Positions 27,717 to 36,959 are shown, numbered from the stretch's first letter. The stretch is DNA of 64,000 nt from Streptomyces endophytica (GCF_026153355.1 NZ_CP110636.1:806001-870000); one strand, 5' to 3'. Numbers and translations: made by a program. The notes: a model not told the origin generated them from the letters alone.

Positions 27717-27919
27717 GGTGCTGGCCTTGCGAGAGGTGGTACGGACGAACGGATCGGTACGGTCACGGGCCGGCGCGGGACGCGCGCGGGCCCGGGAGTG
27801 AGGACGGAAGGGAGAGCGAGGAGGGAGGAGCCGGAGCGGCGCGCGGCGGGTGCGGCGCGGACCGGCGGGCGGTCAGCGCGCGGTCGGTACGACGCGGCGG
27901 CCGGCGGCCCGCGGCGGGC

Positions 27920-28768
27920 TCAGCCGCCCGCGCCGGGGACCGGGAAGGCGCCGGTTGGCGCGGCGCACGATCTCCCCGTAGATCTCGGGTCGGTGGTGTA
28001 CTCACCGAGGCGGCAGGTCTTGCGGCTGCCGTGGTAGTCGCTGGAACCGGTGGCCAGCAGGCCGAGGTCGCGGCCATCCCGCGCAGCCGGGCGCGGGTCG
28101 GCGCGTCGTGGTCCATGTGGTCGACCTCGATGCCGTCCAGGCCGGCCGCGGCGAGTTCGGCCACCGCGCTCTCCGGTACACAGGCGCCGCGCTTGACGGC
28201 CAGCGGGTGCGCGAAGACGGTGACCCCGCCCGCGGCCTTGACCAGCCGGATCGCGTCGAACGGGTCGAGCTCGTGCTTCTCCACGTAGGCCGGGCCGTCG
28301 CTGGCGAGCCAGGACGCGAAGGCGTCGTTCACCGAGTCGACGACGCCCAGCTCCATGAGGGCGGTGGCGATGTGCGGACGGCCCACGGCGCCGTCGCCGG
28401 CGATCCGTGCGACCTGCTCCCAGGTGACCGGGATGTCGTGCTCGCGCAGCTTGTCGATCATGCCCGGGCCCGCGGCACGCGGTCGTCGCGGACCAGCTCC
28501 CGCTCGCGGGCGAGTTCGGGCTCCTCCGGGTCGAAGAGGTAGCGAGCATGTGGAGGCTCACGCCGTCGAGCCGGCAGGAGAGTTCGGCGCCGGTGACCAG
28601 CGTCAGGCCCTCGGGCAGCGCGGCCCGCGCCTCGGCGTGCCCGGCGACGGTGTCGTGGTCGGTCAGCGCGACGACGTCCAGCCCGGCGGCCGCGGCGCCG
28701 CGCACCAGCTCGGCCGGGGTGTCCGTACCGTCGGAAGCCGTGGAGTGGGTGTGCAGATCGATGCGCAC
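27920..28768 (-). CDS. PHP-domain phosphoesterase (multiple frameshifts)
   Basis: About 283 residues. Metal ligands are visible: MRIDLHTHSTASDGT (HxH), ALTDHDTVAGHAEA, TGAELSC, VTVFAHPLAVKRG and, in another frame, TGSSDYHGSRK. The middle is read as MIDKLREHDIPVTWEQV and RPHIATALMELGVVDSV. At least three changes of frame, near 28565, 28480-28500 and 28070, plus two near the end, suit single-base losses. PHP proteins of this size (RnaAM/TrpH type) hydrolyse phosphoesters such as 3',5'-bisphosphates or RNA ends. It lies upstream of marC on the same strand, about 200 bases apart. Confidence 0.83.
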   Translation of the reverse strand: MRIDLHTHSTASDGTDTPAELVRGAAAAGLDVVALTDHDTVAGHAEARAALPEGLTLVTGAELSCRLDGVSLHMLATSSTRRSPNSPASGSWSATTACRGPGHDRQAARARHPGHLGAGRTDRRRRRRGPSAHRHRPHGAGRRRLGERRLRVLARQRRPGLRGEARARPVRRDPAGQGRGRGHRLRAPAGRQARRLCTGERGGRTRRGRPGRHRGRPHGPRRADPRPAARDGRDLGLLATGSSDYHGSRKTCRLGEYTTDPRSTGRSCAAPTGAFPVPGAGG

Positions 28769-28883
28769 GACGCGGGACTCCAGACGGCTGCGGGACGGAC
28801 GGGGGACCTCAGAAGGATAACCGGCCGCCGGACGCCCAGGCCCGCGCCGCCGGGCGGCACCCCTCGCCGGACGGCCCGCCCGG

Positions 28884-29522
28884 TCAGCTCAGGATGCGCG
28901 GGGAGAGCGCCCCGCACGGCAGCAGGTCCACCTCGGCGCCCGCCTCGCGCAGGTCCGTCAGCACGAGTTCGTCGTACATCAGCAGCCCGGACTGCTCGGG
29001 CCAGGCGATCGCCCACAGCCACAGCCCGCGCGCCTCACCGGCGAAGACCGCGCGGTCCGGCGGCGCACCGTCGACGTGCCAGAGCGGGTGGGGCGGCCGG
29101 CGGCCAGCACCTTGCCGTGCGCGGGTTTGCCGTCGGACATGTGGGGGCCGGGGTCGGGGCCGTCGATGCCGGCGTAGCGCGCGCCGAGTCCGACGCCCAG
29201 TTCCTCGGCGACCAGGAGGAGTTCACCGGGGGCCGCCGAGCGGGCCGGGGCCCGAGCAGGCCACCGCGGTCGCCCGGCCGCCGCTGCGGTCGTCGCCCGC
29301 GCAGGCCACGCCGGTGAACAGCCAGCCGACCGGCAGCGGCCAGGGCATCCAGACGGGGACCTGCGCACGGTGCACGACGACGCCGAGCGCCTCGACGCTC
29401 GGCGGGACGACCGGCTGGAGCGGATGCACGGCGCCGTGCACGGCACACTGCCAGGTGTCGGAGAAGAGACCGGGCGCCCGTACCCGGCCTCCGCACTTCG
29501 GGCAACTGGGTTCGCCCCTCAT
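28884..29522 (-). CDS. DUF6758 family protein (frameshifted)
   Basis: About 213 residues. The N-terminus is a small zinc ribbon, CPKCGGRVRAPG and WQCAVHG. It is followed by PVWMPWPLPVGWLFTGVACAGDD, ELLLVAEELGVGLGARYAGIDGPDPGPHM, a WHV segment and a C-terminus ending LPCGALSPRILS. Three single-base losses (near 29230, 29215 and 29095) explain the three frames used. Function unknown. It is annotated in Streptomyces as a conserved protein near PHP and SUFU genes. ATG at 29520-29522. Confidence 0.82.
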
Positions 29523-29668
29523 AAGGACCAACGGTCCTCCAGGCCCGCCGCCGCGTCAAGGACGATCACCCGACCCGTACGAAGCCCGAGGCTGCGAGCT
29601 CCTAGTCATCGTTCGCTCGTTCGAGTGGTGTAGTCGCCGTCACCGCCCGGAGAGGGAGGTCGCGCGGC

Positions 29669-30979
29669 ATGCTGTACCGCATGGGGGAAGCGAAACGGCC
29701 CGTCACACGGCGCATGGTCAAGCTGCGGATGTATCCGACACCGTCCCAGGCGTCCGCACTTGCCGATCAGGGGCATGCGGCCCGGGCACTGTGGAACGTC
29801 CTGCACGAGTGGTACGACTTCCACGCCCCGTCGAGATGGTCTTCGTTCAAGGAAGCGGACGAGGCGATCAGACAAGGACGCCGGGAACTGGCCTGGCTGG
29901 CAGTGCTACCAGCGCAGGCGTGCCAGCAGGTCCTCAAGCAGTACGCCCAGGCGTGGCAGAGCCACTTGGGCGGCTCGCGCGGACGCCCGCGCTACCGCGC
30001 CCGCAGTCGCACCAAACTGTCGGTGGACGTCCCGCAAGCGAGTGCGCTGAAAACCGTTCGTCTCAACCGCAAGTGGGGCGAGGTCAGTCTGCCGCTGATC
30101 GGACGCGTCCGGTTCCGGTATTCCCGGGAGCTGCCGGGGCTCGACAGGGGTGCACCCGAGGGTAGGACTACGGGCGCCCGTCTCGTCCGCGAAGCGGACG
30201 GCTGGTACCTCGTCTTCCGATGCGAGTGCATCCGAACCTCACCGGCCCCGGGATCGCATCCTGGCCCGGCAGTAGGCATTGACAGGGGCGTGGCGGTCCC
30301 CCTGGCCACGTCCGATCGGGATCACCCGTATCTCCGGCACGGGCCGTGGCTGCAGCCGAAGGAAGCGGAGCGACTTCTCCGTCTGGAGCGGAAGGTGGCC
30401 CGGCAACGGCGATCCGCGCCTCCCGGGAAACCGGTGTCGCGACGACAGCAACGCACTTGCAGGCAGATCGCGGCCCTGCATGCCCGGGAGAAGCGGCGCC
30501 GGTCGGACTGGCAACACAAAATCACCACGACGCTCGCCGATCGCTACGGCCTGATCGGGATCGAGAAACTCCACGTGGCGGCCATGACGGCCTCCGCGCG
30601 AGGGAGCGCCGTCCAGCCCGGCAGGGCCGTTGCCCAGAAGTCCGGCCTGAACCTTGCCATCCGGCGGGAAGGCTGGGGCCGTCTGCAAGAGATGCTGGAG
30701 TACACGTCGCGCGAGCGCGGCGGCCTGCTCGTTCCTGTGCCGGCTGCCAACACCTCACGCCGGTGCTCCGCATGCGGGCACGTGGATGCGAGGAACCGCA
30801 AGAGCCAAGCGGTCTTCGCCTGCACGAACCCGGAGTGCGGGTACGGACCGGTCAACGCCGACGTGAACTCCGCATACAACATCGAGACCGATGCCCTCCA
30901 CGCGGCTTCCCGGCCGAATGGATCGGCCAGCTCGGCCGCCCTGGGAAGCAGGGTGGACGGACGCCGCGTCCCCGCATGA
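29669..30979 (+). CDS. tnpB: TnpB (IS200/IS605-family OrfB) RNA-guided nuclease
   Basis: 436 residues, intact. The N-terminal wedge-like region reads VKLRMYPTPSQASALADQGH and ALWNVLHEWYDF. The RuvC triad is complete: Asp205 in GIDRG, Glu299 in IGIEKLHV and Asp398 in NADVNSAYN. A zinc finger, CSACG then CTNPECG (from about residue 367), sits between the last two. AGGGAGG precedes the ATG at suitable distance. TnpB is a transposon-encoded, omega-RNA-guided DNA nuclease. No TnpA transposase is present, so this is an orphan or IS1341-type element. It sits between the DUF6758 and SUFU genes, interrupting neither. Codon use is slightly less GC-biased than its neighbours, fitting transfer. Confidence 0.92.
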   Translation: MLYRMGEAKRPVTRRMVKLRMYPTPSQASALADQGHAARALWNVLHEWYDFHAPSRWSSFKEADEAIRQGRRELAWLAVLPAQACQQVLKQYAQAWQSHLGGSRGRPRYRARSRTKLSVDVPQASALKTVRLNRKWGEVSLPLIGRVRFRYSRELPGLDRGAPEGRTTGARLVREADGWYLVFRCECIRTSPAPGSHPGPAVGIDRGVAVPLATSDRDHPYLRHGPWLQPKEAERLLRLERKVARQRRSAPPGKPVSRRQQRTCRQIAALHAREKRRRSDWQHKITTTLADRYGLIGIEKLHVAAMTASARGSAVQPGRAVAQKSGLNLAIRREGWGRLQEMLEYTSRERGGLLVPVPAANTSRRCSACGHVDARNRKSQAVFACTNPECGYGPVNADVNSAYNIETDALHAASRPNGSASSAALGSRVDGRRVPA

Positions 30980-31119
30980 CGGAGGCGCAGGCCGCGGCAA
31001 CTGCTGTGGCCGAATCGTCAACCGAACCGCGACAGACCCGCATGACACGCGGCGCCGCGGTGGGAGCCCTGGACGCCGTCCCAGGGAGACTTCACAACTA
31101 CACGTTCTTCGCGTGTCGT
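30980..31119 (+). ncRNA. Candidate omega-RNA scaffold / element right end
   Basis: The 140 bases after the tnpB stop are where omega-RNA of this family ends: the RNA overlaps the 3' end of tnpB and its guide lies just past the element's right end. A short hairpin (ACACG...CGTGT near 31100-31116) is present, and ACTACAC at 31097-31103 is inverse to GTGTAGT at 29628-29634, weakly marking the element ends. No sequence-family match can be shown by eye. Confidence 0.3.
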
Positions 31120-31704
31120 TCACGATAGCGGCACCCCGCCGCGCAGCGGGTCCCGCAGGTCCATCCCGTTCGCCAGCCAGCGCTCCTGGAGGGCCTGGGC
31201 GCCGTGCACCCGCTTCCAGGCGGCCTCGTTCGGCGTCATCGGCAGCAGCGGCAGGAACCGTACGGGGTCCATCGGGGCGTCCAGCTCCAGATCCTCGACG
31301 AGCCCGCCCGGCTCGCCCACCAGGACCGAGGTGAAGGGCGCGCCCGGCCACAGCGGCTCACCCACGTCGAGGGAGGCGCCGGGGGCCACGACCACGCCCT
31401 CCACCTGCGGGGACGCGGCGAGCACGGCGAGCGGGCGGAGCGCCTTGTCGGTGTCGGCGCGGCCCGCCTTCACCGACAGCACGAGCTCGGCGCGCGGCCC
31501 CTTCAGCGGGTCCGCGACCACCGCGGTGGGATCGGCCATCGGCCGGGCGGACATCCCGAGCGTGGCGTAGCGCACCACCTGGTCGTCCACGAAGCGGAGC
31601 ACCTCGATACGGTCGGTACCGAGGAAGGTGACGGCGGCACGCGCCTCCGGCTCGCCCAGGCTCGTCCGCAACCGGGCTTCGACCAGCTCAAGAACATCAG
31701 ACAT
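31120..31704 (-). CDS. Suppressor-of-fused (SUFU) domain protein
   Basis: 194 residues, MSDVLELVEARLRTSL at the start and MTPNEAAWKRVHGAQALQERW near the end. VLVGEPGGLVEDLELDAPMDPVRFLPLLPMTPNEA is the SUFU-family core. Bacterial SUFU-domain proteins are common in actinobacteria, often linked to polymorphic-toxin immunity, but a solitary chromosomal copy like this is of unknown function. The ATG at 31702-31704 has no ribosome-binding site; a TATGCT just upstream suggests a leaderless transcript. Confidence 0.8.
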   Translation of the reverse strand: MSDVLELVEARLRTSLGEPEARAAVTFLGTDRIEVLRFVDDQVVRYATLGMSARPMADPTAVVADPLKGPRAELVLSVKAGRADTDKALRPLAVLAASPQVEGVVVAPGASLDVGEPLWPGAPFTSVLVGEPGGLVEDLELDAPMDPVRFLPLLPMTPNEAAWKRVHGAQALQERWLANGMDLRDPLRGGVPLS

Positions 31705-32192
31705 GCCGCGAGCATATGGCCGGTCCGCCGTCGCCCCTGATTGCGCTGCGCGGCAGCTTTGTTGTTCGTATGGAACAGGCAAAGCGGCGCGGTTCAGCTC
31801 CAGGCGGCTGATAGCCTTGCCGTCTGGTCAGGGAATGACGTTCGTCCCCCAGCGGGGACCGGCCGGAGGAGGTGGGGCTGCGGTGGATCCGAGTCGACCG
31901 TGCAGTACCGATAGCTCTCCCGTCATCCCCCTCGCGCAGCCACTCTCCTGATCGAGAGCTTCCGTACCCCGCCGCTGATCGGCGAAACCATGGAAGCACC
32001 TTTGCGCCGGATGTAGATGACGGAAGAGCGCCTTCGCCTCTTTGTTCCGTGTTCTGCGAATCGCCGTCAGCATCCCGCACGGAGCGCCGCCCGCTTTGCG
32101 GACGTACCGCCGATGACGCCCGGTACGTCCACGTTCCGGGCAGCGTTACGCCCCGCGCCCGCGCTGACGGCCGGCCCGTGAAGGAGCCCGCC
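31705..32192 (+). other. 488-base gap upstream of corA
   Basis: No gene is supported here. TAGCCT at 31812-31817 is a possible -10 box, implying a leader of about 370 bases ahead of corA, and a short stem (CTCTC...GAGAG) lies at 31943-31958. I looked for an M-box-type magnesium riboswitch and could not recognise one. The corA frame is open through much of the gap but its composition is not coding-like. Confidence 0.35.
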
Positions 32193-33320
32193 ATGTCGAT
32201 GATCCGTGACCTGCGCGCCGCCGTCCGCCCGTCCCGGCGCCGCGACGACGCCCCGTACCGCTCCGAGAGCAACGCCCCGGCCTGCACCAACAGCGCCATC
32301 GTCGACTGCGGTGTGTACCGCGAGGGCCGCCGGGTGAGCGACCACGTCACCCCGGCCGAGGCGATGGCCTCCGTACGCGCCGACGGCGGCTTCATCTGGG
32401 TCGGGCTGCACGAGCCCACCGAGGCCGAATTCGCCGGTATCGCCAAGGAGTTCGGGCTGCACCCGCTCGCCGTCGAGGACGCCGTGCACGCCCACCAGCG
32501 GCCCAAGCTGGAGCGCTACGACGACACGCTGTTCACCGTCTTCAAGACCGTCCACTACGTCGAGCACGCCGAGCTGACCGCCACCAGCGAGGTCGTGGAG
32601 ACCGGCGAGGTGATGTGCTTCACCGGCCGGGACTTCATCGTGACCGTGCGGCACGGCGGCCAGGGCTCGCTGCGGGCGCTCCGGCACCGGCTGCAGGACG
32701 ACCCGGAGCTGCTGGCCAAGGGGCCGTCCGCGGTTCTGCACGCCATCGCCGACCAGGTGGTCGACGGCTACATGGCGGTGGCCGGCGCGGTCCAGGACGA
32801 CATCGACGAGGTGGAGATCGAAGTCTTCAGCTCGGGCACCAACGGCAAGGGCAACGGCACCAAGAGCTCCGCGAAGGGCGGCGACGCCGGGCGGATCTAC
32901 CAACTCAAGCGCGAGGTACTGGAGTTCAAGCGCGCGGTGTCGCCGCTGCTGCGGCCGATGCAGCTGCTCAGCGAGCGGCCGATGCGGCTGGTCGACTCCG
33001 ACATCCAGAAGTACTTCCGGGACGTCGCCGACCACCTCGCGCGGGTCAACGAGCAGGTGCTGTCCTTCGACGACCTGCTCAACTCGATCCTGCAGGCCAA
33101 CCTCGCGCAGGCGGCGGTGGCGCAGAACGAGGACATGCGCAAGATCACGGCCTGGGCGGCGATCTTCGCGGTGCCCACGATGATCGCCGGGATCTACGGC
33201 ATGAACTTCACCTACATGCCCGAGCTGAAGTGGAAGTACGGCTACCCGGCGGTGCTGGTCGTCACCGTCGCGATCTGCGTCGGCATCCACCGCGGCTTCA
33301 AGCGCAACGGGTGGTTGTGA
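32193..33320 (+). CDS. corA: Magnesium/cobalt transporter CorA family protein
   Basis: 375 residues. A large N-terminal cytoplasmic domain includes FIWVGLHEPTEAEFAGIAKEFGLHPLAVEDA, and a long stalk helix passes KYFRDVADHLARVNEQVLSFDDLLNSIL. Two C-terminal helices surround the selectivity motif YGMNF (GMN) in AIFAVPTMIAGIYGMNF. It forms a homopentameric divalent-cation channel. A Gly/Lys/Asn-rich insertion (NGKGNGTKSSAKGGDAG) sits in the cytoplasmic domain. AAGGAG lies six bases before the ATG. The gene's last codons are duplicated downstream. Confidence 0.93.
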   Translation: MSMIRDLRAAVRPSRRRDDAPYRSESNAPACTNSAIVDCGVYREGRRVSDHVTPAEAMASVRADGGFIWVGLHEPTEAEFAGIAKEFGLHPLAVEDAVHAHQRPKLERYDDTLFTVFKTVHYVEHAELTATSEVVETGEVMCFTGRDFIVTVRHGGQGSLRALRHRLQDDPELLAKGPSAVLHAIADQVVDGYMAVAGAVQDDIDEVEIEVFSSGTNGKGNGTKSSAKGGDAGRIYQLKREVLEFKRAVSPLLRPMQLLSERPMRLVDSDIQKYFRDVADHLARVNEQVLSFDDLLNSILQANLAQAAVAQNEDMRKITAWAAIFAVPTMIAGIYGMNFTYMPELKWKYGYPAVLVVTVAICVGIHRGFKRNGWL

Positions 33321-33434
33321 CGGCGGGTGCGCGGCGGATCCGGCCGGGGGTCCGGGGTTGCCCCCCGGGGGACACAGCAAGCGCAACGGGTGGTTGTGAC
33401 GGCGGGTGCGCGGCGGATCCGGCCGGGGGTCCGG
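33299..33434 (+). repeat. 57-bp direct repeat spanning the corA stop codon
   Basis: 33299-33355 and 33378-33434 are identical over 57 bases (period 79). The first copy contains the final corA codons (KRNGWL and stop); the second repeats them in non-coding sequence. This looks like a recent tandem duplication or an assembly duplication. Confidence 0.9.
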
Positions 33435-33484
33435 CCGCCCGTCTCAGCGGACGGGCGGCCCCCGGGGCCTGGGGACCGGCCCAT

Positions 33485-33490
33485 TAGGCT
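33485..33490 (+). promoter_or_regulatory. Candidate -10 box (TAGGCT) for a leaderless transcript
   Basis: TAGGCT ends seven bases before the ATG at 33498, and no ribosome-binding site is seen. It is close to the Streptomyces vegetative -10 consensus. Confidence 0.5.
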
Positions 33491-33497
33491 GAGCCGT

Positions 33498-34039
33498 ATG
33501 ACGGAGACCGTGTCGCAGGCCCTGCAGGATCGGACGCTCATCGAGGAGGCCACGAAGAAGTCCGGCCTCATCTGGGTGCGGGGTACGACGGGCCCGGCCC
33601 GGGCGCTGTGGCACGTCTGGCACGACGGCGCGGCCTGCCTCGTGGGCGACGGCAGCGGTGAGCAGCCGCTGGCGGACCTCGGGCTGACCGACGGCGGCCC
33701 GGCGACGGTCACCGTACGCAGCAAGGACAAGGCGGCCGGCTGGTCGCCTGGCAGGCCACGGTCGTCGAGGCCGCACCGGAGAGCGACGCCTGGCGGTCCG
33801 CCGTCGAGGAGCTGAAGGGCAAGCGGCTCAACGCACCGGACGCGGACACCCTCACCGAGCGCTGGGCGCGCGAGTGCCGAGTGCTGCGGCTGGAGCCGGC
33901 CGGCGCCCGGGCCGTGCAGCGGCCGGGCCTGATGCCCGAGGACTCGCACGCCGCGCCGCCGCTGGCGAGCCCCGCGATCACCCGCCGGCCGATCCCGGCG
34001 GCGCTGCCGAAGCTGCTGCGCCGCGGCCGCAAGGGCTGA
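33498..34039 (+). CDS. Conserved hypothetical protein (frameshifted)
   Basis: 180 residues after one base is restored near 33740. It reads MTETVSQALQDRTLIEEATKK, SGLIWVRG, ALWHVWHDGAACLVGDGSGEQPL and TVTVRSKDKA, then LVAWQATVVEAAPESDAW and LKGKRLNAPDADTLTERWARECRVLRL. The alternation of short strands with the VRSKDK..RLVAWQATV segment resembles FMN-binding split-barrel (PNPOx-like) proteins, but I cannot confirm this. It follows corA and faces the lipoprotein gene convergently (35-base gap). Confidence 0.7.
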
Positions 34040-34074
34040 CCGGACGCCACCGGCGGCGCCCCGGACCCGGCCGC

Positions 34075-34844
34075 TCAGTGCGCGCCGGAGATCCGCGACC
34101 CGTAGTCGACGACCTGGTCCTTCGCCGGTGGCTTGAGGTCCACCGGCCGGCCCCAGTCGCCCAGCCGGACCACGCCCGCGCCGCCCGCGCGCTGCAGCCG
34201 CAGCGGGTACGGCGTGCCCTCCAGGGAGACGTCCAGGACGCCGCCGGCGCCGGCCCCGGCGGCCAGCCGGACGGTGCGGACGCCGCCGACGGTGGAGCGG
34301 TCCTTGGCCGTCAGCTTGCCGTGCAGCCCGAGCAGGCTGGCGAGCAGGGTGTCCTTGTCGGTGAAGCCGCTGAACTTCCGGTAGACCGGGTCGGAGGCGG
34401 GCACCTTGACGTATTTGCCGCCGAGTTTCTGCGCCGCACCGGAGGCGCCGCTCTTCTCGCCCGCCCAGAAGGCCGCGTCCGCCTTCAGATAGAGCGCGTT
34501 GCCGACCCGCAGCAGCTGGAAGGCGGCCGCCTTGGTGGTCAGTTCGCCCTTGGCGCCGTGCTCGGCCAGGCTCATGTCGAGCTTGTACGTGAGGCTCTTG
34601 CTGACGACGTTGCCGGTGAGGTGGACGGTGTCGGCGTGTTCGGCGGCGGCCCGCGTCCTGGCCTGGATCTTCGCCGGGGGCAGCTTCCCCACGCCGTTGG
34701 TACCGGCGTCCGGGTCCTCGTCCGCGCCGCAGCCGGCCAGCCCCGCGGCCAGCGCCGCGCAGACCGCCCCCGCGAGCGCGGCGCGCCCCGTACGGCGGGC
34801 TCCGGGCAGGCGTCGGGGACGGGCCCCCGGGGGATTGCGCTCAC
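34075..34844 (-). CDS. LppX/LprAFG-like lipoprotein (frameshifted)
   Basis: About 256 residues after one base is restored in the C/G run near 34830. The repaired N-terminus is Arg-rich then hydrophobic (AALAGAVCAALAAGLAGC), with lipobox LAGC. The mature part (IQARTRAAAEHADTVHLTG, LRVGNALYLKADAAFW, FTDKDTLLASLLG, VDLKPPAKDQVVDYGS) resembles the LolA-fold LppX/LprG family of actinobacterial envelope lipoproteins that carry lipids. The GTG at 34842-34844 is chosen because AGGAGG lies ten bases upstream. Confidence 0.78.
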
Positions 34845-35043
34845 GTCGGCTCTGCCTCCTGATGCGGGTGACCTCGACAGCAGTACGGCAGCGTACCTGG
34901 GACGTACGGGCGCGTCGGGGGGATGCGTGGCGGTCACCCTACGGCGTCCTCCACCGGGGCGGCGCGGGCCGGGGCGCGTTAGCCTGAACCCGAATTGATG
35001 CCTCGTTTCCGGCGAAAACGGGAGAGAAAGGGTGGCGCTCTGC

Positions 35044-36357
35044 ATGGCAGTGGTGACTCCCCGGGTCTTCGTCTCCCACCTCTCCGGCAGTGCCGTCTTC
35101 GACCCCAACGGCGACCCGGTCGGCCGGCTGCGGGACCTCGTCGCGCTGCTGCGGGTCGGCGCCCGCCCGCCGCGGCTGCTCGGGCTGGTCGTCGAGGTGA
35201 TCAGCCGACGCCGGATCTTCGTGCCGATGACCCGGGTGACCGGTATCGAGTCCGGGCAGATCGTGATCACCGGAGTGATCAACATGCGGCGGTTCGAGCA
35301 GCGGACGTCGGAGACGCTGGTGCTCGGCGAGCTGCTGGACCGGCGGGTGCGGCTGGTGGAGACCGACGAGGAGGCCACCGTCCTCGACATCGGCATCACC
35401 CGGCTGCCGGCCCGCCGCGACTGGGAGATCGAGAAGGTCTTCGTCCGCAAGGGGAAGGGCCGGGGCGGGGCGCTGCGCCGCAAGGGCGAGACGCTGACCG
35501 TCGAGTGGTCGGCGGTGACCGGCTTCTCGCTGGAGGAGCACGGCCAGGGCGCGGAGAGCCTGCTGGCCACCTTCGAGCAGCTGCGGCCGGCCGACCTCGC
35601 CGGCGTGCTGCACCACCTGTCCGCCAAACGGCGCGGTGAGGTCGCCGCGGCGCTGGACGACGCCCGGCTCGCCGACGTCCTGGAGGAGCTGCCGGAGGAC
35701 GACCAGCTGGAGATCATCGGCAAGCTGAAGGACGAACGGGTCGCCGACGTCCTGGAGGCGATGGACCCGGACGACGCCGCCGACCTGCTCTCCGAGCTGC
35801 CGGACGAGGACAAGGAGCGGCTGCTGGACCTGATGCGGCCGGAGGAGGCCGCGGACGTGCGGCGGCTGATGTCCTACGAGGAGCGCACCGCGGGCGGGTT
35901 GATGACCACCGAGCCGATCGTGCTGCGCCCGGACGCCACGGTCGCCGACGCGCTGGCCCGGGTCCGCGACCCGGACCTCTCCCCCGCGCTCGCCGCCCAG
36001 GTCTACGTGTGCCGGCCGCCCGATGAGACCCCGACCGGCAAGTACCTGGGCCTGGTGCACTTCCAACGGCTGCTGCGCGACCCGCCGTTCACCCTCGTCA
36101 GCTCGATCGTCGACACCGATCTGCCGCCGCTGCCCCCGGACACCGCGCTGACCGAGGTGACCAGCTATCTGGCGGCGTACAACATGGTCGCCGCGCCGGT
36201 CGTGGACGAGAGCGGCGCCCTGCTCGGCGCGGTGACCGTCGACGACGTACTGGACCACCTGCTGCCGGACGACTGGCGGGAGTCCGAGCTGCCCGCCGGC
36301 GGGCCGGCCGGCCTGACCGGCGCCGGGAGCCGGGCGGAGGCACCGGATGGGCGCTGA
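35044..36357 (+). CDS. MgtE N-terminal domain and CBS-pair protein without a transporter domain
   Basis: 437 residues. N-terminal PRC-barrel-like strands (FVSHLSGSAVFDPNGDPVGRLRDLV) are followed by an MgtE N-terminal superhelix (LRPADLAGVLHHLSAKRRGEV, LADVLEELPEDDQLEIIGKL, EAMDPDDAADLLSELP) and a CBS pair (MTTEPIVLRPDATVADAL and AAPVVDESGALLGAVTVDDVLDHLL). The MgtE membrane channel is absent, so this is probably a magnesium or nucleotide sensor rather than a channel. It overlaps the DUF1003 gene by 11 bases, implying joint function. An in-frame GTG at 35032 is an alternative start. Confidence 0.87.
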   Translation: MAVVTPRVFVSHLSGSAVFDPNGDPVGRLRDLVALLRVGARPPRLLGLVVEVISRRRIFVPMTRVTGIESGQIVITGVINMRRFEQRTSETLVLGELLDRRVRLVETDEEATVLDIGITRLPARRDWEIEKVFVRKGKGRGGALRRKGETLTVEWSAVTGFSLEEHGQGAESLLATFEQLRPADLAGVLHHLSAKRRGEVAAALDDARLADVLEELPEDDQLEIIGKLKDERVADVLEAMDPDDAADLLSELPDEDKERLLDLMRPEEAADVRRLMSYEERTAGGLMTTEPIVLRPDATVADALARVRDPDLSPALAAQVYVCRPPDETPTGKYLGLVHFQRLLRDPPFTLVSSIVDTDLPPLPPDTALTEVTSYLAAYNMVAAPVVDESGALLGAVTVDDVLDHLLPDDWRESELPAGGPAGLTGAGSRAEAPDGR

Positions 36358-36913
36358 GGAGCGGGAGAGCGCGCGCGAACGCGCCCGGGCGAACGGCGCC
36401 TCGGCGGTGCGGCGCGGCACCGCCGAGCGGTCCCGGGTGCGGCTGGACGTGCCGCGCACGCCGCGCCGGACGTTCCTGCCGGAGTACGACCCGGAGGCGT
36501 TCGGGCGGCTGTCGGAGAAGATCGCCCGGTTCCTGGGGACCGGTCGCTTCATCGTCTGGATGACCGTCGCCATCATCCTGTGGATCACCTGGAACGTGAC
36601 CGCGCCGGACCACCTGCGCTTCGACGGCTACCCGTTCATCTTCCTGACCCTGGCGCTGTCGCTGCAGGCCTCGTACGCGGCGCCGCTGATCCTGCTGGCG
36701 CAGAACCGCCAGGCCGACCGGGACCGGGTCACCCACGAGCAGGACCGCCAGCGCAACGAGCGGTCGATCGCCGACACGGAGTACCTGACCCGGGAGATCG
36801 CGGCGCTGCGGCTGGGGCTGGGCGAGGTCGCCACCCGCGACTGGATCCGCTCCGAACTGCAGGACCTGCTGCGGGACCTGGAGGCCGTGCCGGAGGGCCG
36901 CCGCGGGGAGTGA
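36347..36913 (+). CDS. DUF1003 membrane protein
   Basis: 188 residues. After a basic N-terminus the protein has two helices ([17 protein letters not shown] and [37 protein letters not shown]), the latter with the family signature AQNRQ.DRDR, then a coiled cytoplasmic tail. GGAGG lies seven bases before the ATG. It is translationally coupled to the MgtE_N/CBS protein, which makes a two-part magnesium-related membrane system plausible. Confidence 0.87.
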   Translation: MGAEERESARERARANGASAVRRGTAERSRVRLDVPRTPRRTFLPEYDPEAFGRLSEKIARFLGTGRFIVWMTVAIILWITWNVTAPDHLRFDGYPFIFLTLALSLQASYAAPLILLAQNRQADRDRVTHEQDRQRNERSIADTEYLTREIAALRLGLGEVATRDWIRSELQDLLRDLEAVPEGRRGE

Positions 36914-36959
36914 CGAACACGACCGCCGACGGCCTTTCCGGAGGCCGCCTCATGCGCCG

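Noticed and set aside
29523..31119. A complete IS200/IS605 element with transposase
   Set aside because: No TnpA reading frame is present and the terminal hairpins and target site cannot be fixed.
31705..32192. Magnesium riboswitch upstream of corA
   Set aside because: Only short stems are visible; no M-box core could be recognised by eye.
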